This document shows, in pieces, positions 60,847 through 64,000 of a DNA stretch of 64,000 bases. The position numbers and the translations under genes are program-made. Source of the stretch: JAVVEG01 sp041751425 (GTDB lineage: Bacteria; Pseudomonadota; Gammaproteobacteria; Pseudomonadales; Pseudohongiellaceae); assembly GCA_041751425.1 (NCBI GenBank), contig JBGSXL010000031.1, positions 1-64,000 on the forward strand. Reading direction: 5' to 3'. Position 1 is the stretch's first letter, and each line of letters starts with the position of its first letter. Under the pieces are notes generated by a model, which saw only the letters and a program-made list of their open reading frames with translations, searched no databases and was not told the DNA's origin.

Positions 60847-61305
60847 ATGTTAGTAAAAATGTTTTCGATAGCCGCCATTACCGTATTAGCGCTGGCCGGT
60901 TGCCAGGAAACAACATCCGAAACTGCACGAGATATTTCAGACGCTAAGGAAGATGCGGCGCAGAATATTGCTGAAGCGCGCCAGGATGCGAATCAATCAA
61001 TCAGTAATTCTCAACGCGACGTCAATGATGCGCGGCAGGACTTTAACAGAACCGACCAAGATGCTCGTGATGAACTGACTGAGGCAGAAGCTGATGCCAT
61101 GACAGAAACTGCGCATGCGGACTTTGAAGTTGCTGAAGCTGAAGCAGAAGGTCGCAGTGACATAGCGCTGGAACGTTGCGATGCGCTCACAGATGAAGCC
61201 AAAGATTTGTGCGTCAGTAATGCTGAGATGACGTTGGCAACAGAAATTGCCATTGCCACCCGTGATCGTGATACCAGACTGATGACTGCGGGAAACCTAC
61301 GTTAG
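60847..61305 (+). CDS. Lipoprotein with charged helical repeats
   Basis: 152 residues. The lipobox ends at C19 (LALAGC). The mature part is almost all charged and polar helix with repeated AxxDA/AEA units (ISDAKEDAAQNIAEARQDAN, ARDELTEAEADAMTETAHAD), so it resembles a coiled-coil stress lipoprotein. GGAG lies eight bases before ATG 60847. It probably forms an operon with the GlsB-like gene. Function not known. Confidence 0.8.
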   Translation: MLVKMFSIAAITVLALAGCQETTSETARDISDAKEDAAQNIAEARQDANQSISNSQRDVNDARQDFNRTDQDARDELTEAEADAMTETAHADFEVAEAEAEGRSDIALERCDALTDEAKDLCVSNAEMTLATEIAIATRDRDTRLMTAGNLR

Positions 61306-61341
61306 ATTGATAGTTTGCGATTGCGAGCTTTAGTGAGGGCG

Positions 61342-61902
61342 TCAGGGCAACATCTTTGCCCATTCATCTACGAGTAACCCGTAGATGTTGGTTCCATAGG
61401 TTTTGCCCTTCGCCGTCCAACGCTCTCGCAGCAGACCCTCATGCGTGAATCCCAGTTTACGCAGAACTGCGCTTGATGCGACGTTTTCGGTGTTTACTTC
61501 TGCCTCCACTCTGCGAATTCTCATGACACCGAATACGTAGTTCAGCAGGCAGCGCAGCGCATCGGTAGCATATCCCTGCCCCCAGTATGAACGCCCAATA
61601 ACATAGCCCAGTTCCAGCCGCCTGCTGGTTTCCTCGTACTTGAACAACAATGCCGTTCCTATGACCCTGGTGTCGCTGTTTCTGACAATCACCAGTTGAC
61701 GCGCACTTCCGGACGCCGTCAATGCAGACATCCGTTCAAACCATGCCGATGCGTCCTCCGGTGACTCCCACGTAGCGTAGGGCAAAAATCTGGTGACTTC
61801 CGGGTCGCCATTGACCTCTTGCAGGTCAAACAGATCCTGCGCCAGTATCTCGCGAAGCGAAGTTTTCACCGACGAAATAGCGTGTATGTTTGGTAGTGAC
61901 AT
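61342..61902 (-). CDS. GNAT acetyltransferase (RimJ/RimL-like)
   Basis: 186 residues of the RimJ/RimL branch of GNAT enzymes: FDLQEVNGDPEVTRFLPYAT, LELGYVIGRSYWGQGYATDA, LRCLLNYVFGVMRIRRVEAE and ENVASSAVLRKLGFTHEGLL. The acetyl-CoA loop (GRSYWGQGYATDA) is intact. ATG at 61902 begins near the conserved text; the frame to 61941 is not supported. It could acetylate a protein N-terminus or a small amine, which is not decidable. Confidence 0.88.
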   Translation of the reverse strand: MSLPNIHAISSVKTSLREILAQDLFDLQEVNGDPEVTRFLPYATWESPEDASAWFERMSALTASGSARQLVIVRNSDTRVIGTALLFKYEETSRRLELGYVIGRSYWGQGYATDALRCLLNYVFGVMRIRRVEAEVNTENVASSAVLRKLGFTHEGLLRERWTAKGKTYGTNIYGLLVDEWAKMLP

Positions 61903-61961
61903 TACTGTTGCTCCGCGGCCAGACGCTGCTATTCTGCCCATCAGCCTGCACTACTTCAACA

Positions 61962-62005
61962 AAGAAAAAGGGCGGAAGGATTACTCCTCCCGCCCCTTCC
62001 GCTTT
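61962..62005 (-). terminator. Rho-independent-like terminator
   Basis: On the minus strand GCGGAAGG and CCTTCCGC form a perfect 8-bp stem around a loop of about 15 bases, followed by CCTTTTTCTTT. It lies 16 bases after the stop of the secreted protein at 62021-62935. Confidence 0.75.
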
Positions 62006-62020
62006 TTCCGGAACTGAAAC

Positions 62021-62935
62021 TTACTTTGTAACCGTTACCGGTACGAAAGCATTGGACCAGCAGCACTGATTGTCGAACTGGCTGTCTTCCGCCTCGAAGT
62101 TGTCGACTCGCAACCGAATAACGTAATCGCCGGGTTCCTGAAACGTAGCCTGAGTTTTTACTTCAACCCAGCCATTTGTGCTGGTGGCACCGTCTTCGCC
62201 AGCAGTCGCTCCGCGCTGACGGCCAGTGATCCTGGCCATCTCGATATTGGGTTTGGCCGGACCCTGATGCAGAATCCACTCCGTACCCAAGGGGTAAACG
62301 GACTCCACCTCATACTCGTCACGCTCGCCGCGATCCTGTATATACGCCGACAGGGTTACCGGCTTGCCTACCGAAGTGGTGATGCGGGAAGCGTATACTC
62401 CTTCGCGATCGCTAGACTCGGGCCCGTTCAGATCAAAGCGGATAGCTGGATTCAGGGAACCGAATGCAGCAGGCGCCCTGCTCATTTCATAGGCGGGAGA
62501 CGTGGCACGTGCCGGAACCGACCAGGTATGTCCAGCATGGGAGAGAGTCCACATAACTTCAGCACGATTCATGTCTGCCGGAACAGTAACGGCAAATACT
62601 CCGCGCTCCTGCAGTCCCACGAACCCACCTCGGCTATAAACCGGGAAATGGGTTGGTTGTCCTCCATTTAACTGAGTTGGCTCGATACGGTTGTTCGGAC
62701 CAATAGGAATATCCACTATCTCCTCGCGGTTTTTATTTACGAAACCGAAGATGTAGGTGACAGATCCATCTTCATTGGCAATCCAGCCGTTGAACATGGG
62801 TGCCACCAGATCTCCTTGCGACTTTTGCGCGGCCAGTGGGTATTCACGCAGGTGAGTGGGCAATTGCGCATGAGCTGAGAGTGCAAGGAGCGTTAATACA
62901 ACTGCACCGCTTGCGATTTGCAGGGATTTTTTCAT
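62021..62935 (-). CDS. Secreted protein of unknown function
   Basis: 304 residues with a signal peptide (SGAVVLTLLALSAHAQ). The mature protein appears beta-rich, with FNGWIANEDGSVTYIFGFVN, RRGVFAVTVPAD-type text and VEVKTQATFQEPGDYVIRLR near the C-terminus, and a Cys pair in QFDNQCCWSNAF. I do not recognise the domain. Its ATG overlaps the upstream gene's stop as ATGA, so it is coupled to the copper-monooxygenase-like gene and probably acts with it in the periplasm. A terminator follows. Confidence 0.85.
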   Translation of the reverse strand: MKKSLQIASGAVVLTLLALSAHAQLPTHLREYPLAAQKSQGDLVAPMFNGWIANEDGSVTYIFGFVNKNREEIVDIPIGPNNRIEPTQLNGGQPTHFPVYSRGGFVGLQERGVFAVTVPADMNRAEVMWTLSHAGHTWSVPARATSPAYEMSRAPAAFGSLNPAIRFDLNGPESSDREGVYASRITTSVGKPVTLSAYIQDRGERDEYEVESVYPLGTEWILHQGPAKPNIEMARITGRQRGATAGEDGATSTNGWVEVKTQATFQEPGDYVIRLRVDNFEAEDSQFDNQCCWSNAFVPVTVTK

Positions 62936-64000
62936 TGTCCTGCTCCTGTTGTGGCAACTGTATTTTGGTCTCGTTTCGCACGTTCTTCGACAATCTTCTG
63001 GTAGCCATCGTCATCAAGATGAGTAACGGCGATCCAGGCATGGGACATTTCATCTGTCGTTCTCTGTCCTGCACCGACCCACTGATCCGGGTCCGGGTTG
63101 CGGGGGTTCGCTTTGGAGTTATCGTACCAGCCGTTGAGGATGATAGTGGCGCCGGCCGGGATCAACGGCTGGAAGCCATCCTCATACGTATGACTGTGAT
63201 TCCAACCCGCATTCCAGTTGGACACCTGACTCAGTATTTCGCGTCGACCAGTTTTCTGATCGAAGATTTCCATGGACATCGCCACACCACGCAGATGCAT
63301 GTGAGGCTGCCAACTGTCGATACGAACCGGATGATCGAAAGAATGGAATCCCTGGGTCATCAGCTTGCCGTGAGGCGGAATCAAATAATCGCCGCCACCA
63401 TCCAATCGGTACAGTCGAAGATCTTGGGGATAGGCCGCTGTTTCATCGAAGCCGTCTTCTTCATCCCAATACCAGATGCCAACCGAAACCTGATCATCGG
63501 GTACCGCATTGCCGTCGGGGTAATAGTGAATGCTGAACTTCACCCTGGAGTCCACGGGTACTTTTCTGCATGCTCCGTCGGGAACCTTCTCACCGAGTTT
63601 GCCGAACGCAAATTCCGACAGGCGACTACCGTCCACCCACTCTCCCCTCTCGTTCTTCACCCGGAAATGAGAGTTAGCGTGATGCGTTGAACCATTCGCG
63701 GACTTGGAAGGTAGGGTTTCCACCGCTTTGATGCAACGGGCTGCATTGATACCTGAATCTACCTCCGGCTCCCACCACAAGTCCTGACCATTAGCTGGCA
63801 CATCCCACGCGGCAGACTTGATTACATGGTCGGGTTCACCCAGTTCGGCGGCCAGACGCCACTCTCCCACTTCCGGATACAATACGGGTTCCGGCAGGTC
63901 AGAACTGTCGCCAAAAGGCGATCCGCTATCGACCCAGGCTACGATGGTATTGATATCCTCATCGCTCATGCGCCAGTCGTCGCGCAGTTTCTGAACGCCT
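62932..64000 (-). CDS. Copper-monooxygenase-like secreted protein (partial, N-terminus outside window)
   Basis: About 355 residues reaching the right edge in frame. The N-terminal end in the window (KLRDDWRMSDEDINTIVAWV) reads like the C-terminal helix of a cytochrome c domain. The downstream domain has SWQPHMHLRGVAMSMEIF, where HMHLRG is a copper-binding pattern seen in PHM-fold monooxygenase-like proteins, and FSIHYYPDGNAV. It probably begins with a signal peptide and a heme c domain outside the window. The coupled secreted unknown follows by a 4-base overlap. A PHM-like reaction is inference. Confidence 0.75.
   Translation of the reverse strand, partial: GVQKLRDDWRMSDEDINTIVAWVDSGSPFGDSSDLPEPVLYPEVGEWRLAAELGEPDHVIKSAAWDVPANGQDLWWEPEVDSGINAARCIKAVETLPSKSANGSTHHANSHFRVKNERGEWVDGSRLSEFAFGKLGEKVPDGACRKVPVDSRVKFSIHYYPDGNAVPDDQVSVGIWYWDEEDGFDETAAYPQDLRLYRLDGGGDYLIPPHGKLMTQGFHSFDHPVRIDSWQPHMHLRGVAMSMEIFDQKTGRREILSQVSNWNAGWNHSHTYEDGFQPLIPAGATIILNGWYDNSKANPRNPDPDQWVGAGQRTTDEMSHAWIAVTHLDDDGYQKIVEERAKRDQNTVATTGAGQ

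Noticed and set aside
62800..63690. 296-codon plus-strand frame
   Set aside because: It is antisense to the copper-monooxygenase-like gene and has no domain or ribosome site.
1..64000. CRISPR arrays, tRNA or rRNA genes, prophage or an intact insertion sequence
   Set aside because: No regularly spaced repeats, cloverleaf-like segments with a CCA-type end, rRNA-like text or phage gene runs were noticed by reading; a dedicated tRNA or RNA scan was not possible.

Overview
The window looks like a chromosome segment of a free-living, probably marine or aquatic, aerobic gammaproteobacterium. This is an inference from content: a TonB-dependent receptor, secreted hydrolases, soluble quinoprotein-type dehydrogenases, an ergothioneine pathway, a likely ornithine-lipid synthase, sigma-54 and ECF regulation, and many lipoproteins and outer-membrane proteins. 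No rRNA, tRNA, CRISPR array, phage or intact insertion sequence was seen. The genus cannot be named from sequence alone.

Layout. 1-3.9 kb (minus): an operon of a membrane-anchored glutamate-synthase-like FMN protein, an acetolactate-synthase-type ThDP enzyme and an aldehyde dehydrogenase that runs off the left edge. 4.1-4.8 kb: a degenerate chimera of an alpha/beta-hydrolase fragment and an IS91-family transposase fragment. 4.8-7 kb: a methanethiol methyltransferase-like protein and an alpha/beta-hydrolase-LuxR fusion regulator. 7.1-10.3 kb: ergothioneine genes egtB-egtD translationally coupled to a YghU-type glutathione transferase. 10.5-15.4 kb: a frameshifted DUF1622 gene, a flavodoxin-like reductase, a lipoprotein sugar dehydrogenase, a membrane protein, and an isochorismatase-peroxiredoxin pair. 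15.5-17.3 kb: ECF sigma factor, zinc anti-sigma, DoxX-like and a membrane protein. 17.5-22.5 kb: AraC regulator, a two-domain acyltransferase (OlsF-like), a DinB-like protein and an exported haloalkane-dehalogenase/DUF547 fusion. 22.5-31.3 kb: mostly minus-strand housekeeping and accessory enzymes. 29.0-32.3 kb is bracketed by two near-identical long palindromes.

32.3-42.1 kb holds the most coherent regulatory system: an FtsX/MacB-like ABC permease, a separate ATPase-adaptor operon, and a sigma-54 response regulator with its histidine kinase. Both transporter units have a good -24/-12 promoter. Each promoter is preceded by paired 15-bp dyads (GTTCCA-N3-TGGAAC type) with nearly identical spacing. 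The regulator, kinase, ATPase, adaptor and permease therefore look like one sigma-54-controlled export regulon, split by an inserted esterase and XRE block.

42.1-46.6 kb: ExoD-like protein, a secreted unknown, then an ECF sigma/anti-sigma/HEAT-repeat operon. 46.6-55.8 kb: a TetR regulator diverging from a seven-gene run (DUF697 protein, small membrane protein, SyrD/PvdE-like ABC exporter, SPFH protein, TonB receptor, MFS transporter, outer-membrane barrel). This run looks like a complete export/uptake envelope system, but no biosynthetic gene is visible. 56-64 kb: chemoreceptor, cytochrome b561-like protein, membrane proteins, a decayed TrkA-type protein, stress-type small proteins, a GNAT acetyltransferase, a secreted unknown, and a partial copper-monooxygenase-like protein leaving the right edge.
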